From the NCBI GenBank assembly GCA_025531455.1, contig JAMYHL010000008.1, positions 496,001 to 560,000 on the forward strand: a DNA stretch of 64,000 nucleotides, in the 5' to 3' direction. Shown here one piece after another: positions 28,349-41,352 of the stretch (its first letter is position 1; each line of letters begins with the position of its first letter). Both the position numbers and the translations under genes were made by a program. The notes under the pieces were generated by a model, which saw only the letters and a list, made by a program, of their open reading frames with translations, did no database searches and was not told the DNA's origin. The DNA comes from Apiotrichum sp. Y4204 (lineage: Eukaryota > Basidiomycota > Tremellomycetes > Trichosporonales > Trichosporonaceae).

Positions 28349-29424
28349 CTAAGTCTGGTCGATCGCGACGGGGTAGAGCACGTAGCGTTGGAAGATGAAG
28401 ACAAAGTCAAATCTAGATGTCAGCGGAGGGCTCGCGAGAGTCACCTAAAAGGAACCCACAGTAGTGTCAAGATTGAAAGACCGAGCTTGGCAGGGTTCGC
28501 CCAGATGCCGCTCGCCGCGCCGTCGATGAATACCGCGGACACGACGAGCTGTACGAGTGAGAGGATGCCGCCAACGAGATCCTGAGAATGAGTGGAGATC
28601 ACCGGGTGGCGAGCAAGAAAGACCACTTACACAAAAGATAGTAGTAATAGCGAATCCGCGGACGGACTTGATCTGATAGTTGAGATATACTTGGGGAAGA
28701 TATTTGAGGAAGGTGATCTAATCGTTAGCAAATGATCATGCGCGAGGACACTGCTCGGCAACCATTGCCCAACAACCCATACTCACAATCAGCTTCACGG
28801 TGGACGCAAAGTAGAGGAAGTCGAGGAACTCGGTCCGGCCAAGCGCGAGGCTCGACACCTGCCACAGCGTTGCGACAGCGAGGACAGTAAGACCTCCGCG
28901 GAGGTGAGTGCTTATGGTGGTCGGCGCACTGGCGATATCATCGTCCCTGCCGAGGAGCGAGTCGCGCTCGCCGAACGGGAGCATGGGCTGGGGATTCTTG
29001 CGTGCCTCGTGCGCGCGGTAAAAGTACCATGCAGACTGGATGAATGTCGCGAGCGCGAGTATCAACGCGTGCAGGGAGAACGCGAGGTCAGCGACGGACA
29101 CCTGGGGCATGTGGCCGTCGTGCCGCTTGCCATACTGCCGGCGCGCGGTTGGGGAGAAGTAGGCGCCCCACGACCACAGCGCCTGGCAGAAGAAACCGAT
29201 CGGGTTCACAAGGGCAAAGTCTGGCGAGAGGCCGAGGGAGCTGGTTGTCAGCATACGATCTGTGCTTGGGCTTTAACGGCTCGCATTCCTCCCGTTCAAG
29301 GAATACACTTGAATACATACGTCTTGCGCCTGTAGTTGAGGATCAGCTGTGGATAGAAGGATATGCTCCAGGTCGTAAAGTAAATGACGCCCGAGGCGTC
29401 CGAGATGATGTGCCAGATATTCAT
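28349..29424 (-). CDS. Cystinosin/Ers1-like PQ-loop transporter
   Basis: Likely vacuolar or endosomal proton-coupled cystine exporter. Exons 29424-29321, 29240-28787, 28717-28631, 28581-28460 and 28412-28349 give 276 residues. Seven hydrophobic segments are visible. The two PQ loops are present: SISFYPQLILNYRRKTSLGL at about 21-40 and LKYLPQVYLNYQIKSVRGFA at about 190-210, each followed by the usual Asn-Tyr/Lys-Ser context. A third landmark is LLFDFVFIFQRYVLYP near the C-terminus. The N-terminal glycosylated lumenal domain of animal cystinosin is absent, as in fungal homologues. The last intron uses donor GTGGGT, required by phase. The central loop of about 50 residues is charged and probably cytosolic. 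An additional upstream exon cannot be excluded, but the ATG gives a full first membrane segment. Confidence 0.85.
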
Positions 29425-30699
29425 TGTCGAGGATCCAGTTGGTGGGGGGGCGCTTTCGTTACTCAGTAGCGGTCAATGTCGATGGAAACGATAATGATAT
29501 TCACAACAACAGCAGTGATGGTGGCGCGCGATAATATGCTGCTGGTGAGAATGATCAGTAGAGCGTTACAACGACGCGACCGCATTGTCTTCATATTTAT
29601 TGATTAATTTGGGTGTCGGCATGCGTGGAGTGGGCACGAAGCATGTAAGCATGGAAGCATCGCACATTGTGGGGGTCCGATGGCGACATTGTCACCATTG
29701 GGGTGTTATTAGGCCATGTGTCCACTCGGGCACCGCGCGCACCACGCACTTCGGACCTCGCCGTCCGAACCTCGGGTTTCCTGCCGGATATTACATTTCC
29801 TCTCACTGGATCGGTCAGCCAGCGATCCAACGGGGAGACAGCAAGAAGCACATGTTCCGCGAGAAACGCAATGGTGAGTTGCTGAACGTATTCGACGTGC
29901 CCGCCAGTGTTGAGAAAGTGCGATGGCCTTTCAGAGATACGGTAGGGGCTTTCTATATGGACACTTGACAATCTCCCTCACAAGGACTGGCACCGATCAC
30001 CACCGACTTGGCTTCTTTGGAATCTGAGATCGACCGAGACAATGGGGTTCTGGCTCGTTGCATAGCCGGCAATCCCTACTAGTCCTCTGGTCTCAGCCTC
30101 TCAGAGCTCAGATTCGCCGGTGTCGCCTGTCGCGCACAACGCACAGTCCATACAAGATGTGTAGATCAACGGTGCTTGATAAGATGTAAAGATAACTTGC
30201 AGGTCCAGTCCTGGCGCCGGTCAATGACGCTACTTGGTTGCTAATCAAAACAGCTACTGGAATCTTTGCGGGAAATAGATGCAACAGAACCACTACACAC
30301 GGGGCACTGCGAAGTAACTGTGCTGATTACGAGCCAGTCAATCGATATTCCATGCCGGTCTCGCTTCTCATTTCTGGGGTACGACAGTTAGGCACCATTT
30401 GACGTCATTGCAGTCTGTCCGTGGTAGATGCCATCTCGTGGACGAGTGGACGATCAGTTCCCACGACACCAGGCGATGTGGCCAGCACAACGAGAGCTGA
30501 TACACAACACTCCGATCCGGATGGATGGATGGTGGTCGAGATCGTGTGCGGTGTATCGCGGCGGACCCAGCTGACCTGTGGGAAACAAGGTTGTCAGTCT
30601 CCCTGGTCTCCACGCAGTCTGCGGTCTGACATATATAAAGAGTCTAGTCACTGCAATCGCTATCTCCCTCATCCCTGTTCCAAAAAGAACTCACTCACA
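29425..30699. promoter_or_regulatory. Divergent promoter region, cystinosin-like / GST-like
   Basis: This 1275-bp interval separates two divergent start codons. No coding chain was found. It carries the TATA box of the GST-like gene near its right end. Frames of around 120 residues at 29585-29971 on both strands have no family features and are rejected. Confidence 0.5.
30632..30639 (+). promoter_or_regulatory. TATA box of the GST-like gene
   Basis: TATATAAA lies about 60 bp before the ATG at 30700. It is followed by a CT-rich leader (CTATCTCCCTCATCCC) and CACTCACA directly before the ATG. A consensus TATA so close to a start is unusual among the genes here and suggests inducible or strong expression. 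Confidence 0.6.
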
Positions 30700-31815
30700 A
30701 TGGCCCACTCCCACCCCAAGCTCGGTGCGTTTCCCTCATGTTTCATCACTGATGGCAGTCCTCTACGACTTTGCCGGCTCTGTCTGGGTCAAGGCGCCGC
30801 GCATCGCGATCACCGAGTGCGGCTTCAAGGACGGCGACGTCGAGTTCCGCTCCGTCGACCTCGCCAACGTGAGTGAGGGGAATCGTGACAGCGACTAACA
30901 CGCAGGGCGCCAACTTTGACCCGAACAGCTTCCTCAAGGTCTCGGCCAAAGGCACCGTCCCCGTCCTCCTTGTCGGGGACCACAAGTACGACAGCAGCAG
31001 CACCGCCGTTGAGCAGATTATTAAGTACGGCCCCGACTCGCCGAAGAAGGACACGCACACGGACCACGAGACGCGCAAGCTCATCCATGCCGTCCACTCG
31101 CCGCAGCACGACCCCAACACCATGTTTGTGCTTCCCGTCGATGACAAGGATCTCGAGGCCAAGGCTTCCGGCGTGCAGGGCGGATTCGTGGCTGGTCGTC
31201 AGAAGGCCCTTGACAAGTACGCCCCCTCTGCTCCTCCCGAGTTCAAGGAGTTCCTCGAGAAGAAGCAGAAGGAGAACGGCGCGATTGTCAAGCTCTTCCA
31301 GGACTCGGATGTGAGTCTCGGGCGATCAGCTCAGTATTACGACTAGTTACCAGCTCGCTAACCTCACAGGCCGTGTACCGTGCGCCCTTCTACTCCAACG
31401 CAACCGAGCAGTGGAAGTCGGCAGGCGAGTTTATCCGCGGCGACCTGACCCACATCCTGCGCAAGACGCCCGGCAAGTTCCTCGGCGGCGCCGACCGTCC
31501 CGGCGAGGCTGACTGTAAGTGGAAGACGAGGAATATGTAGAGACCTCGTGGCCTGTTGACTAACTCTCAGTCCACCTCATCACCTGGCTCGCGCGCACGA
31601 TCACCAACGCCGGCATCAAGCCCGGATCGCTCTCCAAGGTCGTCCTCCCCGCGCTTGCGGCCAAGACGGGCGGACAGGACATTGACCCCGTCGTCGGCGG
31701 ATACTGGGAGTGAGTACAGCCGAGGGATATCCACGTTCTCTTCGACAAGCGCAGTTTGGCTAACATCAGCTCCTGGACCGTGCGCCCTTCTTTCAAGGAC
31801 AACAACGTGCACTAA
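30700..31815 (+). CDS. Glutathione S-transferase-fold protein
   Basis: Exons 30700-30724, 30759-30868, 30906-31310, 31370-31514, 31571-31709 and 31770-31815 give 289 residues. The N-terminal 85 residues form a thioredoxin-like GST module: LYDFAGSVWVKAPRIAITEC, then EFRSVDLANGANFDPNSFLK and GTVPVLL, where the proline before Val is the cis-Pro expected of the fold, and SSSTAVEQIIKYG. The C-terminal two thirds are helical and charged, with few GST-C landmarks. No cysteine sits in the position of a glutaredoxin-like CxxC. Substrate is unknown; detoxification or a structural role are both possible. The first exon is only 25 nt and the last only 46 nt. It has a consensus TATA box and is divergent from the cystinosin-like gene. 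Confidence 0.7.
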
Positions 31816-32202
31816 ACGAAACGTAATGTGCGCTTCCGAGGCTGCGTATGTTTTCTCTATGTTAAGTCCCCGGCGATACCGAAAATAGTAGGAAGTCAGT
31901 GTCATAGGAGAAGAAGTTGAAAGAATGGATGAAATGGTTGGTGGATTCGCACAAAACTCTACATTTCGAGGTAGACAGATGCATATGGGAACAAGAGCTA
32001 AGATACATGAGCGATGGCGGTCAGAGTGTGGAGACTATGGTGATGGCAATGTGCAGCATGTTGGACAGCAAAATGTCCCTTGTGTGTATGTTTTGGTTGT
32101 AGTCTAGGTACGTCGCTTTATAGTGACGTCAATATAGGTTGGAGCGTTGGAGTGCCGCACGCGCGACGTGGGTACAGACGAGGCCAAGAAGTCAAGACTG
32201 TC
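31816..32202. other. Convergent 3' region
   Basis: This 387-bp region lies between the stop codons of the GST-like gene (+) and the TRP/FLC-like gene (-) and should contain both 3' untranslated regions. No gene or strong repeat was seen. Confidence 0.55.
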
Positions 32203-35200
32203 TTAGAAAGCATGGCCGTAGCCACCGCGTTCATCTGCGGTGCTTCCTTGTTGGGAATCAGAGTTCACGTCGAGTGGGCGGAATAGGCCAGCGGCATACC
32301 CGCTGAAATCCACCTTCGGTGTCAACGCTTCCTGTGGGCTTACCGCAGAGAACGGGCCTGGAGCAGTGGCCTGGCCTGGAGCAGTGGCACTCGCACTTGT
32401 ACTTGTACTGGGAGTTGGGCTGGGTCGATTACGGTGGACACGGAAGGACGAAGGCGGCGGAGCTGCTGGGTTCTCCGCCACAAGCGGAACTTGCACCTGC
32501 GGCGATGGTGGCCCGGTGGGTGGTGGTGACACAGAACTGCTACGGGGAGGCGCTCCCGCCCGATGAACCTTGAAGGAGCTGGGCGGGGGCCGGTCCAGAA
32601 GCGGAGTTGCGGAGTTACTGTTTCCCTGCACTGCGGCGAGGGCGTCACCACTCGAGGTACGGTTCTTGCGATGCACGCGGAAGCGACTGGAAGGGGGGGC
32701 AATACCAAGGAAAGCTGCACCCGATTCGTTGATCGCAGCGCCCTTACGAGCCATCTTCTCGCTCTTTGCCCGCTCATCCATGATCTTCCGGCGACGAGAG
32801 AACATTCCGCGCCAACCACCAGACGAGTGGTGGCCAGATGACGATGTGTCGTTGCCATAGCCGGTCTCAGTGGTGATGTGGTCATCATCCGAGTCTGATT
32901 CATCGTTCAGAGGCACACGCTGGAACCAACGGCCACCAGACCTTCGTTGTTGTCCATCTTCTTCGGGGTCAAGATTATTCAAGGATCGTTGCCGAGTGAC
33001 GGAGAGTGGAGGGCGAAGTGTACGCCCTCGATTCTCCGCAGTTGGTGGGTACGAGATCGGGGGAGGCCCATACGCGTTGGGGTTGACCCCTGGACCACGG
33101 CCGTGGGAGGACATCAATCCCTCCATGGTAGAGGACGACTGAGCCCGCGAGTGGTAAGGTTCGGATGTGACGCGGATGTTCGGGGTTGTACCACCCCAGC
33201 TTTGCCGTTTGGAGCTCCTCTCGCCAGGTGATACAGGATGCTGGGGGCTTCCGTATATGGCCGGTTGCCATGCGTCCAAGATGCGTCCGTGGCTGTCGTC
33301 TGTCAAGCGCTCGCTGAGTGACTCCTGGTCAGAGCTGTTGGCGCGGTGGCCGTAGGTGAGCTGATCGATTGAGGTAGTGCGCACGGGGTTGTAGTCCCGT
33401 CTGCTCTCTAACAAGGGGTAGCCCTGTCGCTCAACTCCCTGGGAGTGTCGGTCGAGCATCATTTGCGTAGTGAGAGAGCCAGCCACTGAAACGTTGCGCT
33501 GCAGAGCACGCGAGTCGCGCTTTCTCCGCCTGCGTTCCGCCGCCTTACCACCACGGACACCATTGAAGCAGTCCAGGTCCATGATGGCAGCGAAGATACC
33601 AGCGTCGATAGGGTGAGTCGACTCGTCGAAGGGCGCGCCACCAAACAAACGGATAAGGCCTTCAATGATCTTGGTCACAATCATGAAAAAGAAGAAAACG
33701 AAAATGACCGCTTGAACGATGAGGACCGCATAGGTGAGCCATTGTTGAGCACCTTCGTCGAGAGCAATCTATCGAGTCAGCGTCCAGGAGCTTGTCGCTG
33801 CTCAGTTACGCACCTCGCGACACATGACCATAGTCATGATGATGGAACCAATACGCAAAATGGAGAGGAAGACCACCTGAGCACCCATTCCGGCACCTTC
33901 TCCCCAAGGGCTCCAGACAGTGGTGGCGACAAAGGTGAACAACTCAACAATTACAAGGACGATCGTTTGGGCGAGACCGCTCTTCTGTCCCGCACCTATA
34001 ACGATGCCCTGTATAAGACTCGCCGAAAGCGGGAGCGTGCGGTAAAGCTGCTTCTCCGGCTCGTAGACGTTGTAAACCGTTCCAAGAGAAAGAAGAGTAC
34101 GTGCCGCATCGTACAGCTTTCCTGTTGGCGTCCGGTAGATCTTGTACATGATGAAACCGGGAATGAGAACCGCGATAAACGCTAGAGCAAGGGCAGCAAA
34201 CACGCGCGCCACGATTGACGACTCGAACAGTGTGAGCTGGAACACTGAGAATGCGGTTATAGGGAAGTGGAAGGTAATAATCAGTCGCAGGAGGTTGCCG
34301 TACAATGCTGAGAAGTGGAAAGCACCGGCCTCTCCGCGGAAGGCAAAACGCTTCCGGATGCGATGCCATTTGGAAGGCGCCGTGAGACGCTGAGCTGCGC
34401 GTGGTGTTGAGGGCAGAGGGTTTAAATCCGCAGAAGAACTGTGCCGTTGGTCAAACCATTCTTTGCCATTGCTACTCGACCGCGAATGCGTCCCATAGCC
34501 CGCACCAGCGAGATCGCCCAGGCTGCTGCGTGACGCATTGTGCCGGACGGGTTGCCTGCGGCGGCGAGGATCAGACTCTGGGCTCAAAAGCTCAGTCAGG
34601 CAGTGGATGCCCCAGAGCACCAGATGGATGACAATGATACCGCCTGCCAGCATGAGGAAGATCGCCATACATGTGCCGAAAAGATCTCGGGAGCGTAGAC
34701 CCACGGCGTGGGCAAAAGACCGCATTCCATCGGGCTCGTTGGTCAAATCCAGCAACCGATTCTTCCCTGTGACATTGAGGTAAAGGGGATGTGTCGGCTG
34801 ATCCATGAATGGAGCGTACTTGAGGGGAGTAGTGAAGTTCGTGGGATACAGTGAAGTGTGTTCGTTGGATACAATGGACACGTCTGGTGGGTTAGTTACA
34901 ACTCGATTCAAAGCAACCCACTCCACAGCAAGTCTGCCCAAGCGCTCTGGGCAACAATCGGGTAAAAGAATGACGGCCAGTTGATGTTTATCATGCCCAG
35001 CATGGTCACGAACTGAATGTGGAACATGATATCGCGAAGTCCCGGCGTCACTGGATACGTCAGCGTCACAGAAATGCCGTGCACACTCACCAAATCGCAG
35101 CAGGGCAGAGCTGACACTAAATCGTTCACCACTCAAGCCCGAGATAACCATGGTACCCCACTTGAGCATGGTGACCTCGCGGCGACCCATACTCGTACGG

Positions 35201-36019
35201 TTTGCACCAACGACCCAGCCTGCGGCAAAGCGCGCGGCCCATGTCGTGACAAAGTAGGCCATCGCGATGGCGGCAGGGAACCACAAGAATACCTTGTAGG
35301 GCCAAGAGTCTGCCGCGTACGGGGTCACGAAGATGTTCACACAGGCGACAGTTCGGGCAGGTTCAGCACTGTCAACAACCCGGACTTGGGTGGCAAGAGT
35401 TGCCAGTTCGTGGATGTTGTACAGTGGGATTGAAACATTCAACCCAAACGCCCCAGGCGGTATCGGGCAATAGTTCCAGCCTGGAGTGTAGGTCTGGTTA
35501 CCCATAGGGTACAAGGAGTTGCACAGTCGCGACCTGAACTCCCATTGCTTGACATCGGCCTCCGCTGCGGAAGTGAACAAGGTGTCTGGAAGTCAGCATG
35601 ATGCCCGACATGAATGAGGGTAGTGGCAATGACCTCATGCTCGTGAGCCATTTCTGTGCGAGAAGAGCTCGGACCCACACATTCAAGCAACGACATGATG
35701 ATTGATCGCCACAGCCCCATGTAAACCTACACCATTTCTCCGTAGTGACGTTAAACTCGTTCAAGGTCTGATTTATTGTGCCAAAGAGATCGAGACGCAG
35801 AACGTCCACACCGTCACCGTTCAGATTCTGTGCTAAGGCCTCCTTTCCGTTGAGGAGGGAGGCGAACACATCATTAACGACCATTTGGCGGTCAGGCTGG
35901 GCCACGTCGGAGTAGGAGTTGATGCATGACGAGAATTTGGGAACCAACACCGTGCCCACAACTGGTTGTAGTAGCCCACCGGCGACGGCCACAGCGAGGG
36001 ATGCGAGTGAAAGCTTCAT
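32203..36019 (-). CDS. TRP-like / flavin carrier (FLC) family membrane protein
   Basis: Fungal FLC/Pkd2-type proteins combine a lumenal ML-like domain with a TRP-like transmembrane core; they act in FAD transport into the ER, calcium flux and wall integrity. Exons 36019-35731, 35585-35091, 35050-34922, 34883-33814 and 33768-32203 give 1182 residues. A signal peptide spans residues 1-23 (MKLSLASLAVAVAGGLLQPV). A Cys-containing, N-glycosylatable lumenal domain covers about 24-215. At least eight hydrophobic segments follow, including FLWFPAAIAMAYFVTTWAA, DIMFHIQFVTMLGMININWP and IMYKIYRTPTGKLYDAA, the last typical of the family. The C-terminal tail of roughly 450 residues is hydrophilic and disordered, with repeated phrases of the type PPSSFRVHR (at least four copies). 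Homologues usually have shorter tails. Phases agree at all four introns. Confidence 0.85.
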
Positions 36020-38683
36020 TGTCCGCTTGCAATCATTCGAGGCAGATTCTTTCAGGAGCCTCAGCCAGAGCCCCGCGGCTCGCAGAAGCTAGGCTGTGTG
36101 GGCAAGGCGAGGCGGCGTAAAATAAAGATGGCACAGGTGAGGAGAGCCGGCGCCGAGGCATGTGAGGGAGGAAAGGGCGAAGGGCGTGCAGGTGTCTGTG
36201 TATGCGGGCTTGTGGGTGTCTGTGAGAATGAGGAAGATGACGGATTGGGTTGAAGACACTCAGAGACTTCACGGCGCTCGAGAACGGCGCTGGACTCGGC
36301 AACGGTTTCGATGTGATGTGATGACGGGTGATGGGCGGAGGTGGGGCGAAAGGAGGAGCACAGTACCAGGCACGCGGGCCGTTGCAACTGGTTACTGATG
36401 AGAGGGGTTGAGGGTGAAGCGAAGCATGAACCGCGCCCTTTAACGGCTGTAAGTTGGTCGATCCAGTGGGTACCAAAGAGGTCGGTGTGTGGGAGGGGGC
36501 GAGGGGAGACCGAGGGATGGAGCGGAGAGAAATGGAGGACCGGCGGGCGACAACAGCTACGAATATCTCAGCTCACGATGGGAGTGAGAATGTGGTCGAG
36601 GGGCTGTGCTATATCGGAGGTCGGAAGCTGATTCTTGCTGCTTTTTTTTTGTCGCAACTAGATGCTTTGTACAACAATCCAGCCGGTGATTTTCGTTTCG
36701 ATCGGTGAGATGCAGAGCCACGATTCGATGCGAGAGAGAAGAGCAGATGACGGTGCACGAGGATGGATGGATGGTGGAGGGAGTGAGGTGTGCGTGTGTG
36801 CCAGCTGGCGGCGAGCTCCAGACCGAAACAATGTAATGGTAATTTAGAATGTTAAGGAAAAAAGGCCGCGAGGAATGTGGCTGCTTGCCAGTCTTTCTCT
36901 TCCACAATTGAATACACAGGACCGAGTCAAAAGTGCCGACTCAGAGCCATTCTCGCGCACGGAGAGGAAGAACCTGTCTCGGCTCAGTGCACTACAAAAG
37001 GAGGTGACGAGGCGCGAAGGAAACTCTCTGTTCCCATGCTTCCCCGGGCTCTCCTCGGCACAGTCGGCACCTCCTCGGCGATCAACTCCGGGTCGTCGCA
37101 CCCACCGGTCGTACCTTGCGGAGCCGGAGTATAATACGCGATATGGTACGCAATTGTACGCAACGCCTCTCCAAGAGTCCCAAGGGATATCGTGGGAGCT
37201 GGGAGGATGTGACGACAAGGTGCAAGGTGAACAAAGCGGGGTGTGCAGCCGGGCATTTGGGCAGGGATATCCAGATAGGAGTGACGACAAAGGGGCAGCC
37301 CGGCAGCAGGCCGCTGATCGCGCGCCGAGGAGGGATATGCTTGGGACCCGAGACGAACAGGGGAAGTTGAAAGGCACGAATGGCCAAAGGGATCGTCTGC
37401 GCCCTCTGCCACCCAGGCACGGATAGCAACGGATGATCAGTTTTGGGTGGAAGGCAGGGGAGGAGAGGAGTTGAATAATGTTTACAGGATGGTATGCGTG
37501 GGTGTGTGGGAAGGGTAGTGCCTACAGTGAGTGCCCAGCCAGGGAACAGGAAGACCCCAGTGATCCTCCCAGTCAACTAGCCAGCTAGTCGCTCATGTAG
37601 GGGTAGGGATCGACATCTATGATGTCATGGCACTCATCAGCATTGCTCAACCACTCGCAAGTTTGCAAGTCAGCGTGCATACTTTACAGAGTAAGCCAGC
37701 AGCCAAGCATTTCCGCCTTTTCCGATGGAGTGGGTCTAAGGCCTTGAATTGCCCATGAACGCCAAATCAATGCAGAATATCACTACACTGTCAGCTGAGA
37801 GCTGAGAGCTGAGAGATGATCACGCCGACGACCGACGGGGTTTCTTGGCAGCTTGGCAGGAGAATGAGGCGCCAGTCCACCGCGCCACCGCGCCACGGTC
37901 CCACGGACGGCCATAACATCAAAGTGCGCGGCACGCACCGAGTAACACAACAACGTTTTGGCATAAGCTTATGCATCAATAAGCAGTCAGGCAGAGGATA
38001 CCAACGAGCCACACGCAGTATATATTTAACGGAGCAGGACAGTTCAGCAATGAAGAAACGGCCAATCCGCGGGACGGCCATGATACGGGGACCGCAAGGT
38101 TTTTGCTCGTAGCTCTTGCCGTACGTGCCGTCAGCAATCATATCGCGGGTGGAGACCGTGGTAGGTATGTGATGCCATTCCGCACGGCCATCGCGATCAC
38201 CGACGAGTTGGGCATTGGCACTCCCGTGCCGTTGGCGCCACGTCGTATCCAGGTGCGCGGCTGCAAACCTTAGCTGCACCTGGGCAAACTGCAAACTGTG
38301 GCGTGCATCACATGCCGCACGAGTATCCATTCGCGGGCACAAATCCCTGGTGCAAACCGCGCGCCGCCGCTCGCAACGCTCGTCCACCTCCATGCTGCCC
38401 GTCCACAGTGGTCGACTCTTCGGGGAGCGCAAAGCTCAACTTGCCCGACACGCTCACAGCATGTGGCCTTCGGCCTTCCCGAGTCGGGAGAAGCTTGTCC
38501 ACGACATACGTTCTTCCCCGGGCACTTTCAATCCCCAGCTAATCCATACAGCACGACCGCCTAAACACTTGACCAGCTGTCTGAGGTGCATGATTGGCGT
38601 CAATTTGCCTCGTGACCCCATCGTGCAAGTAATAAGCACAAAGGTTAACCCAGCAGAGTATCCGACTCTACGGCACATCTAAC
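36020..38683. other. 2.7-kb gene-free interval
   Basis: It lies upstream of the TRP/FLC-like gene and downstream of the Nup2-like gene. Frames of 140-185 residues exist (for example 36875-37426 + and 38215-38682 +), but they have mixed composition, no domains and no sensible splice chains. The left part should be the TRP/FLC promoter and leader. Minor structures: a T/A-run near 36645, three tandem GCTGAGA units near 37794-37814, and a TATA-like ATATATTTAA near 38022 with no gene after it. Confidence 0.55.
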
Positions 38684-40993
38684 CTATTGAATTTTGGCAA
38701 TCTCCTCTTCCATGGCCTTCACAATCCGCGTTGCGTCTGCGTCGGTCTTCACCCGAAGGAGGTACGCCTTGGGCTCATTGGAGAGGTCGACGCCAAGGAA
38801 TTGCACGTTCTTGTCCTTCGCGGTCGGTTTGAATGAGGCGCCCATAGCCATGTTCTGATACGCATCAGCCACCATCCAGACAGAACCTCTGCAGTTCCAC
38901 ATTCGAGACACGTACCAACAAGATCTTCCCACTGCCATTTGCGCGCATCAAGAGACGTCTCCGGCTGCCGTCTTTGCTGCGCTTCACCTTGAACTGTCCC
39001 ACGCCCACAACCTTGAACTTGGAGTCCACAAGTTCGTGCAGTTTGCTGCGCTGCTCAACTACCGTTTCCTCGTCTTCCTCGCCTTGACCTATGGCATCGG
39101 CCAGGTTGGCGGAGTCGGACTCGGCCGGCTCAGCGGGCGTTTCAGTGGTAGATGCCTCAGCAGAGGGTGCGCCCGACGACGCTTGCGCTCCAGTGAAGCT
39201 GAACGACGACGTCGGCGCGGCAGCTGCTGAGCTACCAAACTGGAACGGGGTAGGAGGTTTGGAGGCTGTTTCAGTGGTCGAACCAAACGAGAAAGGTTTG
39301 GCAGAACCAAAAGCGCCGGGGGTGGCACTTTTCTCAGCGGGTTTGTCAGAAGAAGTGCCAAAGTTGAAGCCAGCCGACGCGCCAGACGATGAGCCGAAAG
39401 AGAACCCGCCCTTCGTGGGACTGGTGCTCACAGCGGGAGTGCTCTTAGCACCACCAAACGAGAGTTGCGGCGTGCTTCCGTCAGGACCAAACTTGCCCAG
39501 TTTGGCCGGGGGATCCTGGACCGGGGTAGTGGTCGACGGAGCAAATGTCTTGCTCTCCGGGGTGGTGGGGTGAAGCGGGGCAGAGGGCGCGAATGTGAAC
39601 AAACTGCTGCCACTCTTAGCAGGAGTAGCACCAAAGCTGAACTTTGGAGCCTCCTTTGGCTTCTCTGGCTCCGCATCCTTCTTCTCAGTCTCGTCAATTG
39701 CATCGTTGATGAACTGATTGACCGCACTGGGCGCCTGCTTCTTGGGGGTAGCATTAGCAGGTGCCGGCGCGGCAGCAGGTTTGAAGCTAAACCCAGTGGT
39801 TGTCGATGCGGGAGCGGACGTCTTCGGCGGTTGAGAGGGCCCGGTGGTAGCTGGTGCGGTGGTTGCTGGCGGTGCTGACACGGCGCCGTTCACCTCGGCC
39901 GCTGCCCGTTGCGGTTTCCACCCGGCCTTCGACTCGGCTTCACGAAGATAGGTCTCGTATTGCGACAGCAGCGAAGGCAGAACGGTAGTCAAGTCGAGGA
40001 ATTCGTTGCTGTTCAGCGATTGAGATAGGAACGAAAGGAAAGCAGTGTTCAAGCCTCGCAGCGACGTGTAGTACGCGACCTCGTCCTCAGCCGGGGGAGT
40101 GGCCTGGGACGGCCCAGCACCCGAGGATGAGCGCTTCGCGGTTGCCGCAGGAGCAGCAGGCGCTGGAGATTTCGCGGCCGGGGCCGGGGCGGATGAACCG
40201 GCCGGAGCAGCAGGTGACTCGGTGGATGCAGAGCCACCAAAGAACGTCGGGGTAGATGCCGGAGCAGCAGCGGGTTTCGAAGGCTCCGCTGGTTTGTTGA
40301 AGGAGAAACCAGTGAACGAGGACTTAGGCGCTGCGGCTGCGGATGCGGTTTCCGCAGGTGCCGCCGGTGTGGGAGCAGCCGCAGGACGGCCGAACGAGAA
40401 GCCGCCGAATGCAGGTTTGGGAGCCTCAGCAACAGGCGCAGGCGTAGGTGTAGGTGCAGACGCAGGAGCAGCAGGCTTGAAGCTGAACCCCCCGAAGGCT
40501 GAGGCAGGCGCAGCCGGTGTCGCCACAGGGGTTGAGCCCGACCCGCCGTTGCTCGATCCACCAGCCCCGAACCCGCCAAACCCAGCAAAGGCCGACGCAG
40601 AACCAGCGCCTCCAAGTGCCGCCAGAGAAGCTGCCGGTGCGGCTGGGGCGGGGGCGGAAGCGGTAGCCTAGAACAAGTCAGTAAAAGCAACATGTTAGAT
40701 CCATGCGGCCGTGTGGCGCCAAACATTAGACGTACGCCAAGCCCCTTGCGCTTTGGAAGACCGCGAACCCTGCGGGTATCAGAATCAAATCCGTCGCAAA
40801 ACATGTACTCACTGTCGCCCTGCAATGGGCCTCAACTCCGAGGAGCGCACCCCAGGCTGCAGTTGTCAGTATTGATCAAGGTCTTCGACTGATCCCATCA
40901 TGTCAGTGTCGTACTCACGTCTTCATCGTCGCTATTCCTGTCTACGGGTGGGTCGTCCCTCGTGATCTGGTCCTCGGCTCCGCGCTTGGCCAT
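38684..40993 (-). CDS. Nup2/Nup50-like FG nucleoporin with Ran-binding domain
   Basis: Mobile nuclear-basket nucleoporin that binds importin-alpha and Ran-GTP and speeds cargo release. Exons 40993-40919, 40856-40813, 40769-40736, 40667-38916 and 38854-38684 give 691 residues. The N-terminus MAKRGAEDQITRDD and the basic RGLPKRKGLG motif encoded by the small exons are the importin-alpha-binding signature of Nup2/Nup50. The middle is Ala/Pro/Ser/Thr-rich with many FG-type repeats (FGGFSF, FTGFSF, FSFGAT, FNFG, FQFGSS). A helical patch with SLNSNEFLDLTTVLPSLLSQ sits near 240. The Ran-binding domain occupies the last 130 residues (SKFKVVGVGQFKVKRSKDG, LLMRANGSGKILLN). Tiny second and third exons (44 and 34 nt) were needed to join the N-terminal signature in frame. 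Confidence 0.9.
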
Positions 40994-41352
40994 CTTTTGT
41001 GTCCCACTGTTTTAGACGAGATGGGAATACCGAGTATTGTTGGTTGTTGAGGTGAAAACAACAAAGCAAAAACGGTTGGATGCCCGAAATCATGATTCTG
41101 TTGTGGAATGGCTCGCTCACCCATTGCCCAACGGGTTCAGGCCCCAGATCCCACAAATGCAAAAGGGCAAAAGCCACGTTTACCACGCGAACTTGATTCC
41201 GCTAATCCAGCTGTGTCACTGTGTAATAGAACATTTCAAGCACCCTTGTTATTATTTAGAACATTCCGGGACGGAGTCAGCGATGCTGGCTAAAGCGCTG
41301 TTCGCCCCTGGAGCATCCCACCAACGCCAGAAACGATGACGAAGTTGTCACA

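Noticed and set aside
38215..38682. 155-codon frame downstream of the nucleoporin gene
   Set aside because: Composition is random-like, overlaps several equally long frames on both strands, and has no recognisable motif.
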